From the NCBI GenBank assembly GCA_021825235.1, contig JAKAIL010000009.1, positions 1-33,233 on the forward strand: a DNA stretch of 33,233 nucleotides, given 5' to 3'. Source of the DNA: Bacteroidota bacterium (lineage in GTDB: Bacteria; Bacteroidota; Ignavibacteria; Palsa-1295). The notes under the pieces are model-generated. The model saw only the letters and a program-made list of their open reading frames with translations, had not been told where the DNA came from and ran no database searches. Position 1 is the stretch's first letter. The number at the start of each line of letters is the position of its first letter. Positions 16,960 to 25,341 of the stretch are shown here, piece after piece. Position numbers and translations under genes: made by a program.

Positions 16960-18216
16960 ATGAAAAGTTACCATCACACCGAACGCGGCGTTGGCATCGT
17001 CTTCGATGACATTGTACTCGTAGGCGGCGCGCGTACGCCCTTCGGCGATTTGGGCGGCTCGCTCGCCCGCATTTCTCCAACCGATCTCGGCATTATCGCT
17101 TCGCGCGGCGCGCTCGAAAAAACCGGGACCGATCCCAAATCGATAGACCAGGCCATCATTGCGAATATTGGCCAGGCAAGTTACGATGCCTACTTTGTGG
17201 GGCGGCATATCGGGCTGTATTCCGGGCTGCCGGTTGGTGTGCCGGAGTTGCAAGTACAACGAATCTGCGCTTCGGGTTTAGAGACGATTATTACCGGCGC
17301 GGAGCAAATCATGCTGGGAAAAGCGGACCGGGTACTGTGCTGCGGTGCCGAGAGCATGTCGCTCGCGCCGACGGCCAGTTTTGGGAACCGTATGGGCTAT
17401 CATCTCGGCCAGGTGGTATTCAAAGATATGCTTTGGGAAGCCCTGGATGATACCGCTGCGGGTTATTCCATGGGGCAGACCGGCGAAAACGTGGCCGAGA
17501 AATACGGCATTACTCGGGCCGATACCGATCACTTCGGCTGGTGCTCGCAGGACCGCGCCGCGAAAGCACAGGCGCGTGGATATTTTGCACCGGAGATCAC
17601 CGAAGTGCAATCCGCAACCTTCACAGCCGAGGGGCTAAAGCCGCGAACGATTCGAGTCGGGAAGAAGGGAACGTCTGTTTCGAAGGACGAACATATTCGT
17701 CCTACTACGGAGGAAGGACTTTCCGGATTGCCGACTTCGTTCCGCGAAAATGGCGTGCAAACGGCGGGCAATAGCGCCGGTATTGTCGATGGTGCTGCTT
17801 CTGTCATCATCGCTTCGGCGTCCGCCAATCATTCGGCATCCAAGCCCCTCGCAAAGATCGTGGCCGCGGCATCATGTGGGGTCGATCCCAAGTATATGGG
17901 GATTGGCCCGGTGCCGGCGATAAGATTACTGCTGGAACTTACCGGGCTGACGATGGACAAGATCGATCTCGTCGAAATTAACGAGGCATTCGCGGCGCAG
18001 GTTATCGCCTGCGAGCGGCTGCTCGATCTCGACCATTCAAAGGTGAACGTGAATGGTGGGGCGGTAGCGCTGGGCCATCCACTGGCGGCGACGGGTACCC
18101 GGCTTGCACTTACGATTGCGCGCTCGCTCAAGGAACGAGGCCTTCGCTACGGCATTGCCTCGGCCTGCATCGGCGGCGGGCAGGGCACAGCAATGTTAAT
18201 TGAAAACATCAATTAA
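16960..18216 (+). CDS. Thiolase (acetyl-CoA acyltransferase)
   Basis: 418 aa; RICASGLE active-site Cys, NEAFAAQ, NVNGGAVALGHPLAATG, SACIGGGQGTAMLI. Confidence 0.9.
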   Translation: MKSYHHTERGVGIVFDDIVLVGGARTPFGDLGGSLARISPTDLGIIASRGALEKTGTDPKSIDQAIIANIGQASYDAYFVGRHIGLYSGLPVGVPELQVQRICASGLETIITGAEQIMLGKADRVLCCGAESMSLAPTASFGNRMGYHLGQVVFKDMLWEALDDTAAGYSMGQTGENVAEKYGITRADTDHFGWCSQDRAAKAQARGYFAPEITEVQSATFTAEGLKPRTIRVGKKGTSVSKDEHIRPTTEEGLSGLPTSFRENGVQTAGNSAGIVDGAASVIIASASANHSASKPLAKIVAAASCGVDPKYMGIGPVPAIRLLLELTGLTMDKIDLVEINEAFAAQVIACERLLDLDHSKVNVNGGAVALGHPLAATGTRLALTIARSLKERGLRYGIASACIGGGQGTAMLIENIN

Positions 18217-18258
18217 GGAAGAATGGAATTATCCATTAAGGAAGAATGGAATTATCCA
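18213..18258. repeat. Perfect 23-bp tandem duplication TTAAGGAAGAATGGAATTATCCA x2
   Basis: Read directly at 18213-18235 and 18236-18258; begins at the thiolase stop codon. Confidence 0.9.
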
Positions 18259-18261
18259 TCT

Positions 18262-18293
18262 GAGCACTTCAGCACTTTAGCACTTAGCACTTT
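18262..18293. repeat. AGCACTT repeat tract upstream of had
   Basis: GAGCACTTCAGCACTTTAGCACTTAGCACTTT. Confidence 0.75.
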
Positions 18294-18297
18294 TCCA

Positions 18298-19383
18298 ATG
18301 GAACAATTTATTACCTCCTGGCGCATGACCGCACAAGATGCGGACCTGGTGCAGACCTCGGTTCCAATACCGGAACTGAAACCGGGCGAGGCGCTCGTAA
18401 AAATTGCTGGTTGCGGCGTATGCCATACCGATCTTGGATTTTGGCATGATGGAGTGAAGACAAAGCACCCGTTGCCACTGACGCTCGGCCATGAGATCAG
18501 CGGCACGGTCATTGCCCTCACCCCGTCCCTCTCCCCGGGGGAAAGGGGGAATCTCGTTGGCAAAAGCGTAATCATTCCGGCCGTGCTGCCGTGCGGCGAG
18601 TGCGATCTCTGCAAATCGGCCCGCAGCAATATCTGTCGTAATCAGAAGATGCCTGGTAATGATTTCGATGGTGGATTTGCATCGCATATTATCGTTCCAG
18701 CGCGCTTTTTGTGTCCGGTTCCGGAGGAATTGCTACACCATCATGATCTTGCTACGCTGAGTGTGATTGCCGATGCGGTCGCTACGCCGTATCAGGCGGT
18801 GAAAAAGTCGGGCCTCGTTAGAGACGATTTTGTGATTGCAATTGGCGTGGGTGGCGTCGGTATTTATGGCGCGCTTATAGCACAAATCTTCGGCGGCAAA
18901 GTGCTTGCGATCGATATTAACGATGAGCGGCTGAAATCTGCCTCGGAAATGGGAATTCCGGCAACGCTGAATGTCGCAGGATTAGACCTTAAGGCAATCA
19001 AGAATAAAGTGCGCGAGATCGCGGAGCGGTTTGGCACCCGCCCGAACGGGTGGAAAATATTCGAATTCTCCGGAACGAAAGCGGGGCAGGAATTGGCATT
19101 CAATCTTATGTCCTACGCTTCGACCGTTTCCATTGTCGGCTTTACGATGGACAAGATCGAGGTGCGGCTCAGCAATCTTATGGCCTTCGATGCGACGATG
19201 ATCGGCACGTGGGCGTGCAAGCCGGAACTCTATCCGGAAATCCTGGATCTGTTTGCGGAAGGCAAGCTTTCCGTCGAGCCCTTCGTGCAGGTCTTTCCGC
19301 TGGAGTCTATCAATCAAATTTTCCACGACACGCTTGCGCATAAGTACACCAAGCGCACGGTCCTCATACCCAACGATAACTAA
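18298..19383 (+). CDS. had: 6-hydroxycyclohex-1-ene-1-carbonyl-CoA dehydrogenase (zinc alcohol dehydrogenase family)
   Basis: Start 18298 (MEQFITSWRMTAQ) preferred over 18223, whose extension is intergenic repeat. CGVCHTDLGFWHDGV, GHEISG, PAVLPCGECDLCKSARSNIC. Located between bzd genes and oah/dch. Confidence 0.87.
   Translation: MEQFITSWRMTAQDADLVQTSVPIPELKPGEALVKIAGCGVCHTDLGFWHDGVKTKHPLPLTLGHEISGTVIALTPSLSPGERGNLVGKSVIIPAVLPCGECDLCKSARSNICRNQKMPGNDFDGGFASHIIVPARFLCPVPEELLHHHDLATLSVIADAVATPYQAVKKSGLVRDDFVIAIGVGGVGIYGALIAQIFGGKVLAIDINDERLKSASEMGIPATLNVAGLDLKAIKNKVREIAERFGTRPNGWKIFEFSGTKAGQELAFNLMSYASTVSIVGFTMDKIEVRLSNLMAFDATMIGTWACKPELYPEILDLFAEGKLSVEPFVQVFPLESINQIFHDTLAHKYTKRTVLIPNDN
18514..18555. 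repeat. Palindromic repeat-like segment inside had, translated ALTPSLSPGERGNL
   Basis: CCCTCACCCCGTCCCTCTCCCCGGGGGAAAGGGGGAATCTC; core 18526-18550 is an imperfect palindrome and resembles widespread CCCTCTCCC..GGGAGAGGG intergenic repeats. Confidence 0.65.
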
Positions 19384-19393
19384 AGGAACAGCA

Positions 19394-20488
19394 ATGGAAC
19401 ATCTTATCAACCATAACCTGGTACGTGCAGAATACTCGCACATCCTTTTCGAGAAGCGCCCCGCTCGCGATGCAGCCGGCCAGCCCATCGAGGGCTTGTT
19501 CAATGCCTGGATTATTCTGAACAATCCAGAGCAATATAATTCTTATACCACCGAAATGGTGAAGGAAGTCATTCTCGCATTTCGCGAAGCCTCCAACGAC
19601 CGTAGCCTAGTGGCCGTCGTTTTCACCGCCGTTGGCGATAAAGCCTTCTGCACCGGTGGCAACACGAAGGAATATGCCGAGTATTACGCGGGGAACCCGC
19701 CAGAGTACAAACAGTACATGCGGCTCTTTAACGACATGGTCTCCGCGATCCTGATGTGTGATAAGCCGGTCATTAATCGCGTGAACGGTATGCGTATTGG
19801 AGGCGGGCAGGAGATCGGCATGGCCTGCGATTATTCTATCGCATCGGATCTTGCTCGCTTCGGTCAGGCCGGTCCTAAGCATGGCAGCGCGCCGGACGGC
19901 GGTTCGACCGACTTTCTCCATCTCTTTGTTGGGATCGAAAAGGCGATGTATTCCTGCACGGTTTGCGAGCCCTGGACAGCACACGAGGCGTTCCGCAATG
20001 GCCTCATCACCGAGGTAGTTCCGGCGGTGAAGGTAGATGGGAACTGGATTGCAAATCCACTCGTGGTCACCGACCGTTGGGTAGATGAGAGCGGCCAAAT
20101 CGTTTATGGCACGATGAAGACGGGTGCGGCCCTCGCCGAAGCAAAAGCGCTTATGAAGCGAGCCACCACCGACCTTTCCAAGCTCGATGAAGCGGTGGAA
20201 CGGATTTGTTTTAAGCTAATGAATACATTCCCTAATTGCCTAACAAAAACCATTGGTTCGGTACGCAAGAAGAAGTTAGAGCACTGGGACCAGAATAAGG
20301 AGAGCAACCGCGAATGGCTGGGTCTTAATATGATGACCGAAGCCTATGCGGGATTCAAAGCTTTCAACGATGGACCAAAAGACCATCGTGAGGTGGACTT
20401 CATCAAGCTCCGTCAATTGCTGGCGCAAGGCGAGCCCTGGACGGAAGAACTCGTCCGCAAAATTTCACCGCAATATCAGCACGCATAA
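19394..20488 (+). CDS. oah: 6-oxocyclohex-1-ene-1-carbonyl-CoA hydrolase (ring-opening)
   Basis: In-frame start at 19394 (MEHLINHNLVRAEYSHILFEKRPA). Crotonase-like; CTGGNTKEYAEYYAGNPPEYKQYMRLFNDMVSAIL, MRIGGGQEIGMACDYSIASD are typical of Oah. Confidence 0.9.
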   Translation: MEHLINHNLVRAEYSHILFEKRPARDAAGQPIEGLFNAWIILNNPEQYNSYTTEMVKEVILAFREASNDRSLVAVVFTAVGDKAFCTGGNTKEYAEYYAGNPPEYKQYMRLFNDMVSAILMCDKPVINRVNGMRIGGGQEIGMACDYSIASDLARFGQAGPKHGSAPDGGSTDFLHLFVGIEKAMYSCTVCEPWTAHEAFRNGLITEVVPAVKVDGNWIANPLVVTDRWVDESGQIVYGTMKTGAALAEAKALMKRATTDLSKLDEAVERICFKLMNTFPNCLTKTIGSVRKKKLEHWDQNKESNREWLGLNMMTEAYAGFKAFNDGPKDHREVDFIKLRQLLAQGEPWTEELVRKISPQYQHA

Positions 20489-21300
20489 TGGTCGATAGCA
20501 TTGGAGAAATTGTAAATAGCATTCGCGTCGAGCGGGCGCTGGCGGGCGGAGAGACGGAACCCGCTTGCGTAAAAATCACGCTGGGCGGAAGTAAGGGGAA
20601 TATCCTTACCCGCGAGGTGATGTTCGAATTGCGACGTGTCCTCTCCTATGCGGTAAAAGATCCGAATGTTAAAGTAATTATTTTCACAGGCGAAGGAAAG
20701 CATTTCTCCTTTGGCGCAAGTGTGGAAGAACACGAGCGGAAGCATGCGGCGGAAATGATCCATGATTTTCATCATCTAATCCTTCAGGTTGCGGAACTAT
20801 CTATTCCCGTAATTTCTGTGGTTTCCGGCTATTGCCTGGGCGGTGCGCTGGAGTTGGCATTGGCTGGGAGCCTGATCTTTGCCGATAAAACAGCCTTCTT
20901 TGGCCAGCCGGAGATTAACCTCGGAGTCTTCCCGCCCCCGGCCTCCGTGTTGCTTCCGCTCAAGCTCGGGTATGCGCGCGCCGAAGAACCGCTGCTTACC
21001 GGCGAAAATATATCCGCACCGCGAGCGTATGAGATTGGGCTTATAACCCGGCTGTTTGCAACACGGGAAATGCTTCTGGTTGGAACAGACGAGTGGGTCC
21101 AAAAGCATATCCTTGCCAAGAGCGCCAGTTCGCTCCGGCTCGCGGTACGGGCAGAACGTTCCCAACTGATCGAGTTATTGCATACACATCTTCCTCGGCT
21201 CGAACGGCTCTATACGGAAGAACTAATGTCAACGCACGATGCGAATGAGGGCATCGCAGCATTTTTAGAAAAACGACAACCTAAGTGGAATAATCAATGA
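20488..21300 (+). CDS. dch: Cyclohexa-1,5-diene-1-carbonyl-CoA hydratase
   Basis: 270 aa crotonase; FTGEGKHFSFGASVEEHERKHAAEMIHDFH, SGYCLGGALELALAGSLIFAD. TAATG overlap with oah. Confidence 0.88.
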   Translation: MVDSIGEIVNSIRVERALAGGETEPACVKITLGGSKGNILTREVMFELRRVLSYAVKDPNVKVIIFTGEGKHFSFGASVEEHERKHAAEMIHDFHHLILQVAELSIPVISVVSGYCLGGALELALAGSLIFADKTAFFGQPEINLGVFPPPASVLLPLKLGYARAEEPLLTGENISAPRAYEIGLITRLFATREMLLVGTDEWVQKHILAKSASSLRLAVRAERSQLIELLHTHLPRLERLYTEELMSTHDANEGIAAFLEKRQPKWNNQ

Positions 21301-23321
21301 GTGGTTCTATTAAGACGGTAGGAGTAATCGGCGCTGGAACAATGGGCGCGGCCATTGCTCAAAAATGTGCGCAGGAAGGATTCCGCGTCGTGCTCAACGA
21401 CCGCTCCGCGACGTTCGTCGAACGCGGCTTGGCTTCGCTCGAAAAGAGCCTTGCAGAAGGCGTCGAGCGCAAGGTGTTCACCGAGCAGGAGGCGCGCGAT
21501 ATTCGTGGACGAATCCATGGGTCGTTTCAGGGAGCGGACCTCGCACCATGCGATCTCGTCGTCGAAGCGATTTTCGAAGACCTCGAAGTGAAGAAGGCGA
21601 TGTTCGCGCGACTCAGTGCGATCGTTCGCCCGGACACCATCATTGCAACAAATACCTCCTCGTTTTCCGTGACGGAGCTTGCGCGTTCGGTTTCTAATCG
21701 CGAGCGGTTCTGCGGCCTGCATTTCTTTTATCATGCAGCCAAGAACCGGCTGGTCGAAATCATTCCAGGCATGGATACTTCTCGGGAGACGATCCAGGCC
21801 CTCAAACGATTTGCATTTGAAAGTGGTAAGGACGCGATTCTGTGCAGCGATAGGCCTGGGTTTGCGGTAAACCGGTTTTTCGTTCCGTGGCTGAATGAAG
21901 CGGCGCGCTTGCTCGAAGAAGGCATTGTCGGCGAGGATATCGCGGCTGCAACAGCGGCTATCGATGTCATCTGTCAATCCGTCTTTCAGATTGGCATGGG
22001 ACCGTTTGCACTGATGAATGCAACCGGGGTTCCCATTGCCTATCACTCCGAACGGACGCTCGAAGCATTGGGCGAGGCGTATAAGGTTTCGACGCTGTTG
22101 CGTGACCAGGCTTCGAAGAATGAACCGTGGCAGATTTCAACGGCTCCCGCTACCCTTGCGCCCGATGCAGAGCAAACCATTCGCGATCGCATGCTTGGCA
22201 TTGTGTTCTTTGTTTGCGGAGAGATTCTCGCAGAACAGGTCTGCACGGCGGCGGAACTTAACCGTGGCGCGCGCATCGGGCTGGCGTGGCGCAAAGGGCC
22301 AGTCGAGCTCATGCAGAATGCAGGCAAGGTGGAGGTGGACCGGCTGGTTGGTACTATTGCAGATCGATATCACTCGACGGTTCCAAACGGATTACAGCAT
22401 GCCTTCGAACCGATGCAATTCGTGAAACTCGATCAATCCGGTTCGACCGCCGTCATTACATTCGAGCGGCCTGAAGATATGAATGCGCTAAATGAGGTCG
22501 TTATATCGCAGCTTGCGAAATGTTTCGCGACGGCCAATCGAGATTCAGAGATCAATCAGATTATTATTACCGGTAGTGGAAAGGCTTTCGTTGCCGGCGC
22601 GGATATTGGATTTTTTATAAAGAACATTCGCTCCGGAAACATTGATCGGATTCTCTCCTTTACAGAACGCGCCCAATCGGTCTTCGATGAAATTGACCAT
22701 TCGTCTAAGCGGGTGGTGGCGCTCCTCAATGGCCTTACCTTAGGTGGGGGATTGGAGTTGGCGCTCTGCGCGGATGAAATATACGCGTTGCCGGGTACGC
22801 AGCTATCGTTCCCGGAAACCGGTATTGGAATTTATCCGGGACTGGGAGGGACTCAGCGTACTACGCGTCGCACCGGGAAAGGCATCGCCAAGTACCTGAT
22901 TTTTACCGGAGACATGCTCAAAGCTGCCGATGCCGCTAAGATTAGCTTGGTGGACCGAGTCATTCCGAGGGATGAATATTTCGAGATGTTACAAGGAAAC
23001 CTACCGGGAGTTCCAGAACGTCAAGCGGCGAAAGTGACGCATCCATGGAACTCGATTGGGCAATTATTTGCTGAGGTCCCCGTTGCGAAATTAGTCAGCA
23101 ACGAACCGATCGCCGATGGCCTCTTTAGCGACGACGTCGAACGATTGCGGAAGCGGGTCCGCCAAAAAGCGCCACTTGCGCTCCGCACGGCGGAGCGATT
23201 GGTCGAGGAGGAACGCGGTTGCGCGTCGGAATTGGAATTTCTGCCGGAGATTTTCCAGACGCAAGACGCGCTGCTCGGATTGAGCTCCATTGGAAAGAAA
23301 GTTACCTTCACCGGAAGTTAA
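21297..23321 (+). CDS. Bifunctional 3-hydroxyacyl-CoA dehydrogenase (N-term) / enoyl-CoA hydratase (C-term)
   Basis: 674 aa; VGVIGAGTMGAAIAQ NAD motif and 3HCDH domain, then from about 22425 crotonase domain ITGSGKAFVAGADI, GLTLGGGLELALCADEIYA. Confidence 0.9.
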   Translation: MSGSIKTVGVIGAGTMGAAIAQKCAQEGFRVVLNDRSATFVERGLASLEKSLAEGVERKVFTEQEARDIRGRIHGSFQGADLAPCDLVVEAIFEDLEVKKAMFARLSAIVRPDTIIATNTSSFSVTELARSVSNRERFCGLHFFYHAAKNRLVEIIPGMDTSRETIQALKRFAFESGKDAILCSDRPGFAVNRFFVPWLNEAARLLEEGIVGEDIAAATAAIDVICQSVFQIGMGPFALMNATGVPIAYHSERTLEALGEAYKVSTLLRDQASKNEPWQISTAPATLAPDAEQTIRDRMLGIVFFVCGEILAEQVCTAAELNRGARIGLAWRKGPVELMQNAGKVEVDRLVGTIADRYHSTVPNGLQHAFEPMQFVKLDQSGSTAVITFERPEDMNALNEVVISQLAKCFATANRDSEINQIIITGSGKAFVAGADIGFFIKNIRSGNIDRILSFTERAQSVFDEIDHSSKRVVALLNGLTLGGGLELALCADEIYALPGTQLSFPETGIGIYPGLGGTQRTTRRTGKGIAKYLIFTGDMLKAADAAKISLVDRVIPRDEYFEMLQGNLPGVPERQAAKVTHPWNSIGQLFAEVPVAKLVSNEPIADGLFSDDVERLRKRVRQKAPLALRTAERLVEEERGCASELEFLPEIFQTQDALLGLSSIGKKVTFTGS

Positions 23322-23344
23322 CCATCCGTACTTTTATCTTCGAG

Positions 23345-24124
23345 ATGCTGACTTCAGAATTACTGTTTCAACTATTGCCGCTCATCTTTCTTGTTGCGGC
23401 GCTCTATGCCAGTGTGGGGCACGGCGGAGCCTCCGGCTATCTGGCCGTAGTGTCACTCCTGGGGCTCGCGACGAAATCATTCGTGCCGCTCATTCTTACG
23501 CTCAACGTTCTTGTGGCGGGCACGAGCTTTCTTAACTATCGGCGGCCAGGCGCATTTACGTTCCGCGATCTTCTGCCGTTTATCGTAACGTCCATGCCAG
23601 CAGCTTATCTGGGCGGTATGGTGAAGGTTCCTGCTGCTGCGTTCAATGCGATCCTGGCGGTGGCATTGATCCTTGCGGCGGTTCGGCTGCTAATGCCAAA
23701 GCACATTAAAGGGCCGGAAGCATTACGGCGAAAATCCGCCGAAACCTCACTCTGGGCAATTGGGTTGCCAGTGGGTTTGGTGCTCGGTTTTGTTTCAGGT
23801 ATGATCGGCATCGGCGGCGGGATCTTTTTAAGCCCGATTCTCCTCTTCCTCGGTCTCACGGATATGAAAGGCAGCGCGGCAATGGCAAGCTCCTTCATTG
23901 TACTAAATTCGCTCGCCGGGTTGGCGGGTCACGTCGCCCAGATAGCTACACTCTATCGTGCGGAGCCTGCCGTCCCGATTGCATTCCTTGTGGTTGCGTT
24001 CACCGGTGGGTTAGTGGGTTCCCTTTGGGGAGCCACCCGGCGTGGGCCACGCGTGTTACAATGGGCGCTGGCGTGCGTTCTGCTCTTTGCAAGCTTCAAG
24101 TTGGGTTCCAGCCTGTTCCTTTAA
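23345..24124 (+). CDS. TauE/SafE-family (sulfite exporter-like) membrane transporter
   Basis: Start at 23345 (MLTSELLFQLLPLIFLVAALYASVGHGGASGYLAV); GMIGIGGGIFLSPILLFLG; multiple hydrophobic segments. Confidence 0.85.
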   Translation: MLTSELLFQLLPLIFLVAALYASVGHGGASGYLAVVSLLGLATKSFVPLILTLNVLVAGTSFLNYRRPGAFTFRDLLPFIVTSMPAAYLGGMVKVPAAAFNAILAVALILAAVRLLMPKHIKGPEALRRKSAETSLWAIGLPVGLVLGFVSGMIGIGGGIFLSPILLFLGLTDMKGSAAMASSFIVLNSLAGLAGHVAQIATLYRAEPAVPIAFLVVAFTGGLVGSLWGATRRGPRVLQWALACVLLFASFKLGSSLFL

Positions 24125-25341
24125 TAGGACCAGCGGATAGGAATATATTCTACGAAGGTTCCAGCATCCAGAAATGCTTTCTCAGCAGGGAACACAATGA
24201 GCGAATCCGCCTTCGCCATGCCCGTGGTCATGTGTGAATCCCGCGCGTTGAGTGGAAGGAGGCGCGGAGGATCACTTCCCGCCGATGCACGATAGGCACG
24301 CACAAATTCGGTTCTAGGTATAGATTTCTTAAGTGGTGTTGCCAAAATACCCTTCGAACGTTCGAGCAGGATGTTGTGGCCCATCATGTGTAGAATCACT
24401 GGGCGCACGTAAAGCTGAAAGGTTACCATCACGGAAACGGGGTTTCCCGGGAGACCAAAGATATACCTGGGTTTACCCTTTATATGCTTTAAACCAAAAT
24501 AGATTGGCATACCCGGTCTGATGCTTACTTGCCAAAAGATTTCCCGCACGCCGTTGCGAGTGAAAGCTTCTTTTACATAATCGCGATCGCCAACGGAAAC
24601 GCCGCCCGTTACCATTGACACATCAGAATGTTGGAGTGCATTATGAACTGCTTTTGTAGTCTCGCGAACATTATCGGATACATGCGTTCGTTGAAGCTTC
24701 GTGATTCCCAGCATACGACACACTGCTTCAAGGCCAATGGAATTGGAGTCCCAAATTTCTCCCGGCTTTAGCTTCGAGCTGGGGGTGCGAAGCTCATCGC
24801 CCGTAACGATGAGGGAAACGGAAGGGCGCGCGTGGACCTTTACACGAGAATATCCACAAGCTGCTAGGGACTGGGCAACGGCAGGTGTTACAAGCGTGCC
24901 TTGCTCGAATAGCTGCGTGCCCTTAAGGAACTCACCACCTTTTGTTCGTATGTTCGCGCCTGCGTGTGGAATCTGCGAAATAGTTATGCGATTCGCCAGT
25001 GTCGTAACATGTTCCTGCATTACGATCGCATCCGTTCCGTTTGGAACTTGTGCGCCGGTTAAAATGCGTACGGCTGTTCCTGGCTTCATTGGTTTCGTCG
25101 AAGCAGTTCCAGCATGGACCGCATGGCTGAGGGGCAACGTAACGGGAACGACGCCGCTAAAATCAGCCAATGATACAGCGTAACCATCGACCGCAGAAGC
25201 ATTAAAACGAGGATTGTCTGTTCGTGCGGCGACAGGACGCGTAAGTGTTAGTCCAATGGATTCCAATAATGGCAGTTCAACGGTGGAACCCGCTTTCACA
25301 TACTTCTCTATCAATCGTTGGGACTCTTCGAACGAGATCAT
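24121..25341 (-). CDS. moeA: Molybdopterin molybdenumtransferase
   Basis: 406 aa; NPRFNASAVDGYAV, VRILTGAQVPNGTDAIVMQE, TGDEL, DSNSIGL, TGGVSVGDRDYVKE, FGLPGNPVSVMVTF. Confidence 0.92.
   Translation of the reverse strand: MISFEESQRLIEKYVKAGSTVELPLLESIGLTLTRPVAARTDNPRFNASAVDGYAVSLADFSGVVPVTLPLSHAVHAGTASTKPMKPGTAVRILTGAQVPNGTDAIVMQEHVTTLANRITISQIPHAGANIRTKGGEFLKGTQLFEQGTLVTPAVAQSLAACGYSRVKVHARPSVSLIVTGDELRTPSSKLKPGEIWDSNSIGLEAVCRMLGITKLQRTHVSDNVRETTKAVHNALQHSDVSMVTGGVSVGDRDYVKEAFTRNGVREIFWQVSIRPGMPIYFGLKHIKGKPRYIFGLPGNPVSVMVTFQLYVRPVILHMMGHNILLERSKGILATPLKKSIPRTEFVRAYRASAGSDPPRLLPLNARDSHMTTGMAKADSLIVFPAEKAFLDAGTFVEYIPIRWSY

Noticed and set aside
18262-18293. Possible CRISPR or VNTR coding repeat
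   Set aside because: Period is only 7-8 bp, non-coding if had starts at 18298; treated as a short intergenic repeat tract.
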